DNA of 64,000 bases from the NCBI GenBank assembly GCA_030587605.1, contig JAUQYT010000196.1:62001-126000 (forward strand). The letters run 5' to 3'. The position numbers were made by a program, and so were the translations under genes. Below the pieces are notes generated by a model. The model had not been told where the DNA came from. It was given only the letters and a program-made list of their open reading frames with translations, and ran no database searches. This stretch comes from Candidatus Njordarchaeum guaymasense. GTDB taxonomy: Archaea > Asgardarchaeota > Njordarchaeia > Njordarchaeales > Njordarchaeaceae. Of this stretch, positions 7,210-15,277 are shown one piece after another (position 1 is the first letter of the stretch; each line of letters opens with the position of its first letter).

Positions 7210-9189
7210 TTATTTTATATGGAGTCCTCCGCTAGGTAGAACCTGCAAGAATTCATCCAACGCTATCTCCTCGATCTTCTGTTTTAATTCTGGACTAGCG
7301 TTTTTCAATAGCCTATCTTTTATTGAACGAGCTGACTTTGACCTGATCTCTCCGCCGGGTGCCAGTTCAACACTGATCCTTGTTCTGCTAGCCATCGAAG
7401 ACGGAGGTCCTGATACTGGAACCACATGCCCCTCTTCATCAACTATTATACCAACCGAGATCCTGAGCGGGATTCCTTTCATATAAGTTCTCTCTCCTCT
7501 AACCATGAATGAGCCCTTTTGTAGGTACTCTCCCGAAGGAGGAGAGAAGGAAACCTGCTCACCCTTCACAAAATACGCGTCTCCACCTTCTGTGCCGAGT
7601 TTCCATAAGCTGCTGTAGGAAACCGAGAACTGGCAAGCTTCCATCAGCGTATTCTCTGGCACTTCTTTTCCTTCGGATTTGATGATGACAACTGGCGCAC
7701 CATGAACATCAGCGTGAACAAAGACGTCGTTAGGTTCCATTCTTCTCTTAACTACCATCTCATTTGTCTTGGCATCCCGACCGCCTATGACCAGAAAACC
7801 ATCGGAGGATATGAACCATCTATAACTTTCATACCACTTCCTTATGCGCTTCACCTTTAGCGTCTCTTCTCTGAGGGACAAGCCTTCACCTTGTAGTTTT
7901 CTCAATTTTTCAAGTGCATCTTGAAGTGCTGATTCCGCTCCTTTCTTCTTGCCTTCAGCCTTTTTTGCAAGCTCATAGAGCCTCGAAGCGTTTTCAGTCG
8001 CAGAGAGACGTACATCAACTGGAATCTTGTTCCCATCGAGTTCCAATGTAATAGTTCCCTCTCCGGGAGTAAACGAGCTTACTTTGCTCGTTGGTGCGAC
8101 GCCAGCTTCTTTGGCTTCCTCGAACCTCTTTTCTATTTCCTGCCAAGTTACCCCCTTTCTCCTAGCTGACAGTATGGTCGAGAGTATTTCCCCGACTTGT
8201 GACAAGTTTGAGTAGATTAGATCTCCAAACCTTCTATTGTTGGCTTCAAGTTTCTCGGATTCTGAGATCTTTTTTCTTTGTTCTTCAATTGCATTCTCTA
8301 TTTCTTTAACTTTCGTCTCAAGCTCCTTTTCCTCTAGACCCTTGGCAGCTCCTGTTTCGGCAACGCCAAAAAACTCATCTATCGCATCATTGTAGTTTTC
8401 CATCTTCTTTGACTCCAAGTTCTCAAAGACTTTAAGATTAAATGGTGCAGTTGATACCGGTTTCCCCGAAGCATCGTATACTATCTGTGGGACATACGGT
8501 CCGACCTTCAACCTATTAAGTGTGAGCTGGATCGAGTTGAATATTCTCGTTGTCTCATCTCTATTCAGATCCTTTGACTTCATGTCCGTTTGCAGATTGG
8601 AAAGTGCGCAAACCTCTTCGGCATAAAGTGGATCGATATTTAGTCTACTCGCCAAGGTCTCGGCTAGCCCAGCAGATGAGGAACTAAGTATAGATGAGAC
8701 TTCGTCCCGTGACAAGTTCATTAAATCAGTGCCTCGTAAGGGTGGCGGGGCATAAACCTCCTTGGGCTTTATAGATCGGTCTCGCATCACTTTGTAGCGT
8801 CTTGCAAGAGTTATCCTATTTTCTGGGTCACATAGTATCAGATTTCCATCTCCAAATAGTTCAACAATGAGGCTGTATTTCCCTCGTTCGCTGTTGATGA
8901 CTATCTTAATAATCCTGTCAAGATCGTATTGAGAAATGTCCTCGATACGTCGATCTCTAATGTGTTTCCTGAGTGAACTGCAGAAGTTTGTCGGAACCTT
9001 GGGGACGACTCTCCGATACTTAGTCAGATAGATACTGCATCCCGGCTGCACTAAGAGGGTCTTTTCCCCTGACTTTGTATTGAGCTTGAACAGAAATGTC
9101 TCCTTGATCTGGTAAATGTTATTAATCCAAGCGCCCATAACAGATTGAGCTACCTCATTCAGCAAAATAGCTATATCGAAGTTCGACAT
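7210..9189 (-). CDS. rqcH: Rqc2/NEMF homologue (NFACT family, archaeal RqcH-like)
   Basis: A ribosome-quality-control factor that binds obstructed large subunits carrying peptidyl-tRNA. The start is MSNFDIAILLNEVAQ, the NFACT-N domain. A central coiled coil covers about residues 270-320 (KELETKVKEIENAIEEQRKK), followed by a second helical region. The NFACT-R domain at about 430-560 carries the family hallmark RKWYESYRWFISSDGFLVIGGRDAK and the D-V-F-V-H-A-D-V-H-G-A segment. Ten codons upstream a TTG could add residues, but the ATG at 9189 agrees with the family N terminus. Length about 659 aa is normal for archaeal members. Confidence 0.93.
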   Translation of the reverse strand: MSNFDIAILLNEVAQSVMGAWINNIYQIKETFLFKLNTKSGEKTLLVQPGCSIYLTKYRRVVPKVPTNFCSSLRKHIRDRRIEDISQYDLDRIIKIVINSERGKYSLIVELFGDGNLILCDPENRITLARRYKVMRDRSIKPKEVYAPPPLRGTDLMNLSRDEVSSILSSSSAGLAETLASRLNIDPLYAEEVCALSNLQTDMKSKDLNRDETTRIFNSIQLTLNRLKVGPYVPQIVYDASGKPVSTAPFNLKVFENLESKKMENYNDAIDEFFGVAETGAAKGLEEKELETKVKEIENAIEEQRKKISESEKLEANNRRFGDLIYSNLSQVGEILSTILSARRKGVTWQEIEKRFEEAKEAGVAPTSKVSSFTPGEGTITLELDGNKIPVDVRLSATENASRLYELAKKAEGKKKGAESALQDALEKLRKLQGEGLSLREETLKVKRIRKWYESYRWFISSDGFLVIGGRDAKTNEMVVKRRMEPNDVFVHADVHGAPVVIIKSEGKEVPENTLMEACQFSVSYSSLWKLGTEGGDAYFVKGEQVSFSPPSGEYLQKGSFMVRGERTYMKGIPLRISVGIIVDEEGHVVPVSGPPSSMASRTRISVELAPGGEIRSKSARSIKDRLLKNASPELKQKIEEIALDEFLQVLPSGGLHIK

Positions 9190-9244
9190 AGAACGCTTCA
9201 ATCTCAAGAGATTCCTCAACTCTTCTCAGGAGGGTACTAACAAC

Positions 9245-9529
9245 ATGAACGATGAAAACAAGCTATATTGGCTGAAAGCGTTGCTCGCGATTGTTGCTGC
9301 GTTAGTTTGTTCGGCTGCCGTCGCACCTCTGGGTAAGTACGGTATAGCTATAGCTCTCTTGATATACCTAGCCACATATCCTGTAGCAGTTTTCGTGCTG
9401 AAGATTGACCCCTCGAAATCTGGCGGCGTTAGGAAGATGCTTCTTTCAGGTTTAATTACGTTCCTATTTATTTTCTCGGTAATTTGGGGTCTCATATTCA
9501 CACTAGAGTACTATTTGCTTATAGTTTGA
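9245..9529 (+). CDS. EMC6-like small membrane protein
   Basis: The 94-residue protein has three hydrophobic helices (about residues 8-28, 33-52 and 66-91) with a short loop containing KIDPSKSGG between helices 2 and 3. Size, three-helix topology and position of polar residues recall archaeal EMC6-like proteins, relatives of the eukaryotic ER membrane complex subunit that aids membrane-protein insertion. The match is by topology and motif, not by a search. It is divergent from the Rqc2/NEMF gene, with only about 55 bp between starts. Both would act at ribosome or membrane protein biogenesis. Confidence 0.6.
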   Translation: MNDENKLYWLKALLAIVAALVCSAAVAPLGKYGIAIALLIYLATYPVAVFVLKIDPSKSGGVRKMLLSGLITFLFIFSVIWGLIFTLEYYLLIV

Positions 9530-9586
9530 TGCATATCCTCTATTAAAAGGGATTTGGCGAATCTTCGATTCCTGCAAGAGTTCACG

Positions 9587-9599
9587 AAATATTTAATAG
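9587..9599 (+). promoter_or_regulatory. TATA box of the Lrp-family regulator
   Basis: AAATATTTAATAG is placed so that transcription would begin near 9620, inside the dyad at 9602-9624. Confidence 0.5.
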
Positions 9600-9601
9600 T
9601 T

Positions 9602-9624
9602 CAAATAACGAAATGAGTTATTTG
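9602..9624. promoter_or_regulatory. Operator-like inverted repeat before the Lrp gene
   Basis: CAAATAAC and GTTATTTG are perfect 8-base inverted arms separated by 7 bases (GAAATGA). A further TTGTTATTTT follows at once. The dyad overlaps the predicted transcription start, the place where Lrp-type repressors often autoregulate. Confidence 0.5.
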
Positions 9625-9664
9625 TTGTTATTTTCTCAAAAACAAGGGTGAAGGGTGAAGAAGG

Positions 9665-10216
9665 GTGGAACTGGACGAGTTAGATAAAAAGATAATAGCA
9701 ATACTTCAGGAGGATTCTCGTGTTCCGTTCACAAAGATCTCCGATATTCTTAAAGTTCCCGACACAACCGTGCATTTTCGAGTGAGAAAGCTGAGAGAGA
9801 ACAATGTCATAAAAGCCTTCACGGTGTCTATACCTCCTTCAAGTCTAGGTTACGAAACCTTTGCGCTCGTAAGGATTAGCGTTGGAGGGCATATCATCCC
9901 CAGCATAAGCATAAAGAGGGCAGAGGAGATAACAAGCTCGTTGCGTAACAATTCGAATATACGTCTACTTGCGTCTGGTGAGGGCGGAACGTCTGTCTAT
10001 GCACTAGTTGTCGCCCGTAACAACTTTGAGCTGGACAGAATTCTTTCGAGGCTAAGGAGCGACCCTGACGTACTTGATCTGAACGTCTGGAGATTTTCAA
10101 AACTGATTAAAGGCGAGGAATTAGTTAGTCCTCCAACAGAGACTTTCAGAGAGGTACTAGATAAGGGCCCCATGGGAGAACCGAAGGTACAAGAGGAAGT
10201 CGTCAAGGCGATCTGA
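9665..10216 (+). CDS. Lrp/AsnC-family transcriptional regulator
   Basis: The N-terminal helix-turn-helix reads LDELDKKIIAILQEDSRVPF then ISDILKVPDTTVHFRVRKL (residues 2-50), the standard Lrp/AsnC fold. A RAM-like ligand-binding domain follows (about 65-150). The length, 183 aa, is longer than a minimal Lrp (about 150) because of a C-terminal tail. The GTG start follows a GGGTGAAG run. The KaiC-like gene begins 27 bp downstream, so the two are likely co-transcribed. Confidence 0.9.
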   Translation: MELDELDKKIIAILQEDSRVPFTKISDILKVPDTTVHFRVRKLRENNVIKAFTVSIPPSSLGYETFALVRISVGGHIIPSISIKRAEEITSSLRNNSNIRLLASGEGGTSVYALVVARNNFELDRILSRLRSDPDVLDLNVWRFSKLIKGEELVSPPTETFREVLDKGPMGEPKVQEEVVKAI

Positions 10217-10243
10217 GATCTGGTTAGTAGCGGGGGAGAAGGG

Positions 10244-10975
10244 TTGTCGGCGCCACGGGTGAGTACAGGGATACCAGGGCTTGATAGCATACTGCACGGG
10301 GGATTCATAAAAGGGACAAATATTCTTGTTCTTGGTGGAACTGGTACAGGAAAGACCATATTATGCATGCAGTATTTGTACAATGGTGCAACTCTCTACA
10401 ACGAGCCAGGTGTCTTTGTCACGTTTGAGGAGAGACCCAAGGAACTTAGGTTAGAGGCTAAGCAGTTCAATTGGGATCTAAGATCACTTGAGGAGAAGAA
10501 TAAGCTTGTCATCATAGATGCGGCATCTAGCAAAGCAGGCATCCCATCAGATGAGGAATATGCTATTCGTCGTGAGCTTGACCAGAATATCCTTGCTCAA
10601 GAGATCTATAGGGCGACACGCAAGGTGGATGCCCAAAGGGTTGTCATTGACTCGCTCTCTGCAATCGGGATCAAGTTTGAGGACCCGACTGCGATAAGAA
10701 CTGCTGTGTATAAGCTGTCAACCTTGCTGAGGGAGCTTAACGTTACTTCCATTATGACTAGTGAGATGCCTTACGAATCTGGGCAGATGTCGAGGTTCGG
10801 GGTAGAGGAGTATATTGCTCAAGGGGTCATAATGCTCTACCTTAGGGAGGAGGATGGCGAGCTCAGAAGATCACTCGTGGCTCAGAAACTTAGGGCCAGT
10901 TCTCATTCTCTGAGGAGATATCCATTTGAGGTTAGTTCAAGGGGAATTACGGTGATGCCTGGAGGCGGGCTCTAG
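10244..10975 (+). CDS. KaiC-like RecA-superfamily ATPase, single domain
   Basis: The protein begins with the KaiC hallmark RVSTGIPGLDSILHGGF, followed by Walker A GGTGTGKT (residues about 29-36), the FEERPKEL segment and a Walker B-like RVVIDSLSAI (about 136). One 243-residue domain is present rather than the duplicated cyanobacterial form. Such archaeal proteins act as ATP-dependent signalling or DNA-associated factors; the partner is unknown. The TTG start has GGGGGAGAAGGG just before it. Its stop overlaps the stop of the convergent methyltransferase gene by 4 bp. Confidence 0.9.
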   Translation: MSAPRVSTGIPGLDSILHGGFIKGTNILVLGGTGTGKTILCMQYLYNGATLYNEPGVFVTFEERPKELRLEAKQFNWDLRSLEEKNKLVIIDAASSKAGIPSDEEYAIRRELDQNILAQEIYRATRKVDAQRVVIDSLSAIGIKFEDPTAIRTAVYKLSTLLRELNVTSIMTSEMPYESGQMSRFGVEEYIAQGVIMLYLREEDGELRRSLVAQKLRASSHSLRRYPFEVSSRGITVMPGGGL

Positions 10976-11643
10976 GACTTCACGTGGGCTACTGAGGGAG
11001 ATCTTCCCGTCCTGAACAGAACCTCTTCATCTTCGAATATCTCTCGTCTCAAGTACTGCCGCAACCCAGGGGCCATCAGAGGCTTTCCTCTTACAAGAGG
11101 ATAGGCAAACGGTAAGAACGTGACATGTTTTTTGCTGAGGCTTAGCTCAGCCCCCAATTTTACGGGGATGTCTGCGATGAGTTTACCAGAGGCTATGTTC
11201 AATGCGACATACACTGCGCCATCTACAGAGAACTGGTAAAGTCCCAGATTGCGACTTGACATGTGCGGTAGCTTCTTAGTCAAAGCCAAACTTGTTCTTC
11301 CCCTAGGTGGGTGGTCACCTAGAATCCCCCCTACCACGAGACACGTATCGCCGGTGAAGTCTTCTGGTACCAATGGCACGAGGGATTGAGGATCAAGAAT
11401 GATGGGGGAATCGCCAAGTTGCTTTGATTGGACTACACTTTTGGGCGATACTCTGCCAAGCTCCCTTAACTTGAATGCCTCTTTGTTGTTCCTAATGTTG
11501 GTGAAGAGAAGATTCTCTCTTCCCACCATTTTTGAAACATGTTTATATTCTAACCAAATCCATTTGCCGAGAACTGGCTCGAGGTGTTCTATTAAGACCA
11601 AGAGTCGTCCAACCTGCCTCTTTCTGTTATGCCACAGCTTCAT
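10972..11643 (-). CDS. SFM1-like SPOUT methyltransferase (DUF431)
   Basis: The 223-residue protein matches the SFM1/DUF431 family. It shows VLIEHLEPVLGKWIWLEYKHVSK at the N terminus, the GGILGDHPPRGRTS SAM-knot loop (about 105-118), NLGLYQFSVDGAVYVAL, and the closing LPFAYPLVRGKPLMAPGLRQYL. The yeast member methylates an arginine of ribosomal protein Rps3; archaeal members are uncharacterised and could modify protein or RNA. The ATG at 11643 fits the family start. It is convergent with the KaiC-like gene. Confidence 0.85.
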   Translation of the reverse strand: MKLWHNRKRQVGRLLVLIEHLEPVLGKWIWLEYKHVSKMVGRENLLFTNIRNNKEAFKLRELGRVSPKSVVQSKQLGDSPIILDPQSLVPLVPEDFTGDTCLVVGGILGDHPPRGRTSLALTKKLPHMSSRNLGLYQFSVDGAVYVALNIASGKLIADIPVKLGAELSLSKKHVTFLPFAYPLVRGKPLMAPGLRQYLRREIFEDEEVLFRTGRSPSVAHVKS

Positions 11644-11710
11644 AGTTCGTTTGCTTCCTCCAGTTAGCCTGACCGTGGTACACCTCGTGTTGAATAAGTG
11701 ATCAAAAATA

Positions 11711-11720
11711 GTTTATAAGG
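11711..11720 (+). promoter_or_regulatory. TATA box of the fumarase-TfrAB unit
   Basis: GTTTATAAGG lies about 60 bases before the fumarase alpha ATG; a GGTGA ribosome site at 11764-11768 precedes that ATG. Confidence 0.5.
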
Positions 11721-11775
11721 ACGTGAACAAGACCTTATTTGATTGACAATGACTATCCTGCGAAGGTGAAATTAA

Positions 11776-12663
11776 ATGGATATCTCGAAAGTGATCGAAG
11801 ATGTAGGTTTTCGCTTAATCTCTTTTGCGGTCACTAAGCTTCCACAGGACGTTCAGAATAAGTTAAGGGAAGCTTATGAGAAGGAGGAGACTGAAATAGG
11901 TAGAACTCAACTCAGGACCATATTGGAGAACATTGAGCTAGCGGAAAAAATGAATCTGCCAATGTGTCAAGACACTGGAATAATATCATTCTATGTTAAA
12001 GTTGGGCGCGATTTCTCGAAAGTTCACCTGATCGAAGATTCATTGATTAGGGCTGTTAGACGTGCTACGACCGAGGTTCCTTTGCGGCCCAACATTGTTC
12101 ACCCGGTTACTCGTGTAAACTCTGGGGATAACACCGGCGTAGGGGTTCCTCATATCGAATGGGAAATTGACAAGAATACTGACTCCTTGGAGATCACTGC
12201 CTTTCCAAAGGGAGCTGGAAGCGAGAATATGTGCTCCTTCAAGATGTTGAAACCAGGTGAGGGGGTACTAGGTATCAAGAAATTCGTTATTGATACTGTT
12301 GCGGAGGCCGGAGGCCAACCTTGTCCGCCCATTGTTGTAGGTGTCGGAATAGGTGGAACTGCTGACGTCGTAATGAGTCTTGCAAAGAAAGCTCTTCTAC
12401 ACTCGTTAGTTGAGGAGAATCCAGATCCGCAAATCGCCTCGCTCGAGAAGGAACTCCACAAGCTGATAAATGAAACGGGAATTGGTCCTCAAGGTCTGGG
12501 CGGCAAGTATACCGCCATAGGCGTTAAGATACTACACTCGTACTGTCATACAGCTTCTTTGCCCGTCGCTTGCGCTATCCAGTGCTGGGCAGCTAGAAAA
12601 TCCACTGCTAAAGTGAGCAACGATGGAACTGTTCAGTATATTACGTATGGTCCTAGGAGGTGA
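11776..12663 (+). CDS. fumA: Class I fumarate hydratase, alpha (N-terminal) subunit
   Basis: One of two subunits of the oxygen-sensitive [4Fe-4S] fumarase that interconverts fumarate and malate. The three cluster cysteines are visible in NLPMCQDTG, GAGSENMC and GQPCPP contexts, together with RPNIVHPVTRVNSGDNTGVGVPH. The final residues HTASLPVACAIQCWAARKS are typical. Length is 295 aa. The ATG follows GAAGGTGAAA. The beta subunit starts 9 bp after the stop, and the fumarate reductase genes follow in the same direction. Tartrate dehydratase is a sister family that sequence alone cannot fully exclude. Confidence 0.92.
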   Translation: MDISKVIEDVGFRLISFAVTKLPQDVQNKLREAYEKEETEIGRTQLRTILENIELAEKMNLPMCQDTGIISFYVKVGRDFSKVHLIEDSLIRAVRRATTEVPLRPNIVHPVTRVNSGDNTGVGVPHIEWEIDKNTDSLEITAFPKGAGSENMCSFKMLKPGEGVLGIKKFVIDTVAEAGGQPCPPIVVGVGIGGTADVVMSLAKKALLHSLVEENPDPQIASLEKELHKLINETGIGPQGLGGKYTAIGVKILHSYCHTASLPVACAIQCWAARKSTAKVSNDGTVQYITYGPRR

Positions 12664-12672
12664 GGAGTCCGG

Positions 12673-13281
12673 TTGGCAAGCGTTAAGTTGAATACACCCA
12701 TTTCGAACGCTGACGTAAGGAAGCTTGGCGTTGGAGATACAGTATATCTGTCTGGGATTCTTGTAACGGCACGTGACCAAGCTCATAGGAGAGCCTTGGA
12801 ATACGAGAAACAGGGAAAGGCGCTTCCGCTGCCACTTCAAGAGTTGGCTCTCTACCACTGTGGCCCGATAGTTGCGGAGAAGGGAGGCGAGAGAGTCGTT
12901 GTGGCAGCTGGTCCAACTACCAGCACCAGAATGGATCTGTTTGAGGATCAGTTTATCCAGAAGTTTGGGGTGCGAGTGATAGTAGGTAAAGGCGGGATGG
13001 GCGAGAGAACTGTTAAGGCATGCAAGGAATATGGCGCCGTTTACTGTTCCTTCACAGGTGGTGCAGCGCTACTTGCAAAGAAAGGTATCAAGAGAGTGAA
13101 AGGAGTCGAATGGCTAGATCTCGGCATGGCTGAAGCTATGTGGATCTTTGAAGTGGAGAACTTTGGACCAATCGTCGTCACAATAGACAGCAAAGGTAAC
13201 AGCTTGCATGAACAGGTTGCTCATGATGTTCGTAGAAACATTCAGTCAATTTACCAAAAACTGGGATTAAAAAGCTCCTAG
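12673..13281 (+). CDS. fumB: Class I fumarate hydratase, beta (C-terminal) subunit
   Basis: The 202-residue partner of the alpha subunit. Family features are GDTVYLSGILVTARDQAHRR, ALYHCGPIV, the AAGPTTSTRMD active-site loop, VGKGGMGE and the C-terminal WIFEVENFGPIVVTIDSKGNSL. It starts at a TTG preceded by CCTAGGAGGTGAGG, which overlaps the end of the alpha gene and indicates translational coupling. Confidence 0.92.
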   Translation: MASVKLNTPISNADVRKLGVGDTVYLSGILVTARDQAHRRALEYEKQGKALPLPLQELALYHCGPIVAEKGGERVVVAAGPTTSTRMDLFEDQFIQKFGVRVIVGKGGMGERTVKACKEYGAVYCSFTGGAALLAKKGIKRVKGVEWLDLGMAEAMWIFEVENFGPIVVTIDSKGNSLHEQVAHDVRRNIQSIYQKLGLKSS

Positions 13282-13360
13282 ATGCGGTACTGGACAGCAC
13301 AACGCTTTTCTCATTATACTCACAATTTAGGATAGGATTTCTTTAGGAAGGCGGTTTCTA

Positions 13361-15061
13361 GTGGTTGAGCAATATGAGTTTATTGATACAGACGTCTTGG
13401 TTGTAGGCGCAGGTGGCGCAGGTTGTAGAGCTGCTATTGAAGCGTCAAATTACAATGTTTCAGTGGTTCTCCTTAGCAAGGAACTGTTTGGGAAAGCTCA
13501 CACCATTATGGCTGAAGGAGGTTACAACGCGGCCCTTGGCAACGTCGACCCACAAGATAACCCTGAGGTTCACTTCAAGGACACTGTTGAAGGTGGCGCT
13601 TATCTAAACAATCAGAAACTTGTCGAAATCTTAGTGAGAGACTCTTGTGAACGTGTTCTCGATCTAGAGAACTTTGGAGGATTGTTTGATAGAACAGCTG
13701 AGGGTAAGATTGCTCAAAGACTGTTTGGAAAGCAGACTTACAGAAGAACTTGTTATGCTAGTGATAGAACTGGTCATGAAATGATGGTGACTTTAGTTGA
13801 AGAGGTTAGAAGAAGAGATATAAGGGTCATGGATGAGGTCTTCGTATCCCGCGTGTTAATGAACAATGGAGCAGTGGTAGGCGCTACCGTAATCAATATG
13901 AAAGACGGGCGCTTCATCGTTTTCAGATCAAAGTCTATGGTGCTGGCAACAGGGGGAACTGGGCGGATTTATTCCACAACCACTAATGCTTTGCAGGATA
14001 CTGGTGATGGGTACGCTCTTGGTTTCAAGCGTGGAGCACACCTTATTGATATGGAGCAATTTCAGTTTCACCCCACGGGCGTGGTCTACCCTGAGTCTGC
14101 TCGTGGAACCCTAGTGACCGAAGCAGTAAGGGGAGAGGGCGGTATTCTGTATAACGCCCTTGGCGAGCGTTTCATGAAGAACTACAACCCTAAGCTTATG
14201 GAAGTTGCGGGAAGAGACGAGGTCGCGAGAAGTATCGCAAATGAGATCTTGGATGGGAGAGGAACCGAACACCACGGCGTCTTTCTTGACGTATCTCATC
14301 TCCCATCTTTGTTGATAGAGCAAAAACTTTCATCTATGTTGGAATTGTTTCTCAAGATAGGTGTGGATATAAGAAATGAGCCTATGGAGGTAAGCCCGAC
14401 GGCCCATCACTTGATGGGTGGACTGAAGATTAACGAACGAGCTGAAACCACTGTCAAAAGGCTGTTCAGCGCCGGCGAAGTCACTGGTGGAGTACACGGA
14501 GGGAATAGGCTGGGGGGGAACGCTCTCGCAGATACCCAAGTTTTTGGCAAAATAGCCGGGGAGAACGCCGCTATGCTTGCTAAGTCACTTTCGGAAACCC
14601 CAGCCGTAAGTAGATCTGAGGTTGATGAGGCGCATAGGGAGGCTTACGCCCCTCTAGATAGGAAGAGTGGTTTGAGCTCCATTGAGCTGAGGAAGACATT
14701 GCAGAGACTCATGTGGGATAAAGTTGGGATCTTCCGAACCGGAGAAGCCCTCAAAGAAGCTCTTGATGAAATCGTAAAGATGAGAAATAGATTGTCAACC
14801 ATCGCCACGCGAAACAAAAGCCTTTGCTACAATAAAGAGTGGATCGAATCACTGGAGATACCCAATATGCTGTTGACTGCAGAAATGGTGTCTAGAGCAG
14901 CTCTGATGAGGAAGGAGAGCCGCGGGGCTCACTATAGAAAGGATTTCAACAAAACTGACAACCGGAGCTGGTTAGTTAATATACACGTAGCCAGGGATGG
15001 CGAGGGAATGAAACTTTGGACTGAACCGATCATAGTGACTAAGCTGAAGGTTCCAGTATGA
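13361..15061 (+). CDS. tfrA: Fumarate reductase / succinate dehydrogenase flavoprotein subunit (TfrA/SdhA-like)
   Basis: An FAD-dependent subunit interconverting succinate and fumarate. The FAD Rossmann motif DVLVVGAGGAGCRAAIEAS is at residues about 10-28. The histidine used for covalent FAD attachment is in KAHTIMAEGGYNAALG. Catalytic segments QFHPTG, TEAVRGEGG, AGRDEVARS and HHLMGGLKIN are intact, followed by the GGVHGGNRLGGNAL FAD loop. Length is 566 aa. No membrane-anchor gene is nearby; the electron partner is the Fe-S/CCG protein downstream, as in thiol:fumarate reductase. The direction in vivo cannot be read from sequence. Confidence 0.9.
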   Translation: MVEQYEFIDTDVLVVGAGGAGCRAAIEASNYNVSVVLLSKELFGKAHTIMAEGGYNAALGNVDPQDNPEVHFKDTVEGGAYLNNQKLVEILVRDSCERVLDLENFGGLFDRTAEGKIAQRLFGKQTYRRTCYASDRTGHEMMVTLVEEVRRRDIRVMDEVFVSRVLMNNGAVVGATVINMKDGRFIVFRSKSMVLATGGTGRIYSTTTNALQDTGDGYALGFKRGAHLIDMEQFQFHPTGVVYPESARGTLVTEAVRGEGGILYNALGERFMKNYNPKLMEVAGRDEVARSIANEILDGRGTEHHGVFLDVSHLPSLLIEQKLSSMLELFLKIGVDIRNEPMEVSPTAHHLMGGLKINERAETTVKRLFSAGEVTGGVHGGNRLGGNALADTQVFGKIAGENAAMLAKSLSETPAVSRSEVDEAHREAYAPLDRKSGLSSIELRKTLQRLMWDKVGIFRTGEALKEALDEIVKMRNRLSTIATRNKSLCYNKEWIESLEIPNMLLTAEMVSRAALMRKESRGAHYRKDFNKTDNRSWLVNIHVARDGEGMKLWTEPIIVTKLKVPV

Positions 15062-15277
15062 AATCTTGAGGATGACTACTCATGCTCGTCGCCAATGTCG
15101 ACATTTGTTGCCTATTTTATACCACTTGAGATATCATAAAAAAGTAATAAAGGTTGATTTGGTGGCATGCAACGTGACATGTGTAAGAAGATTGATTCGG
15201 TTTTGTTGTGTACACAGGCCGATAGCTTGTTCGGACTGCTGCTACATGCTAGTTGGAACTATTGACAGGTGATCAAC

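Noticed and set aside
15066..15272. A 68-codon cysteine-rich frame between tfrA and tfrB
   Set aside because: It has no ribosome site and runs into the tfrB ribosome site; its cysteines show no metal-binding pattern.
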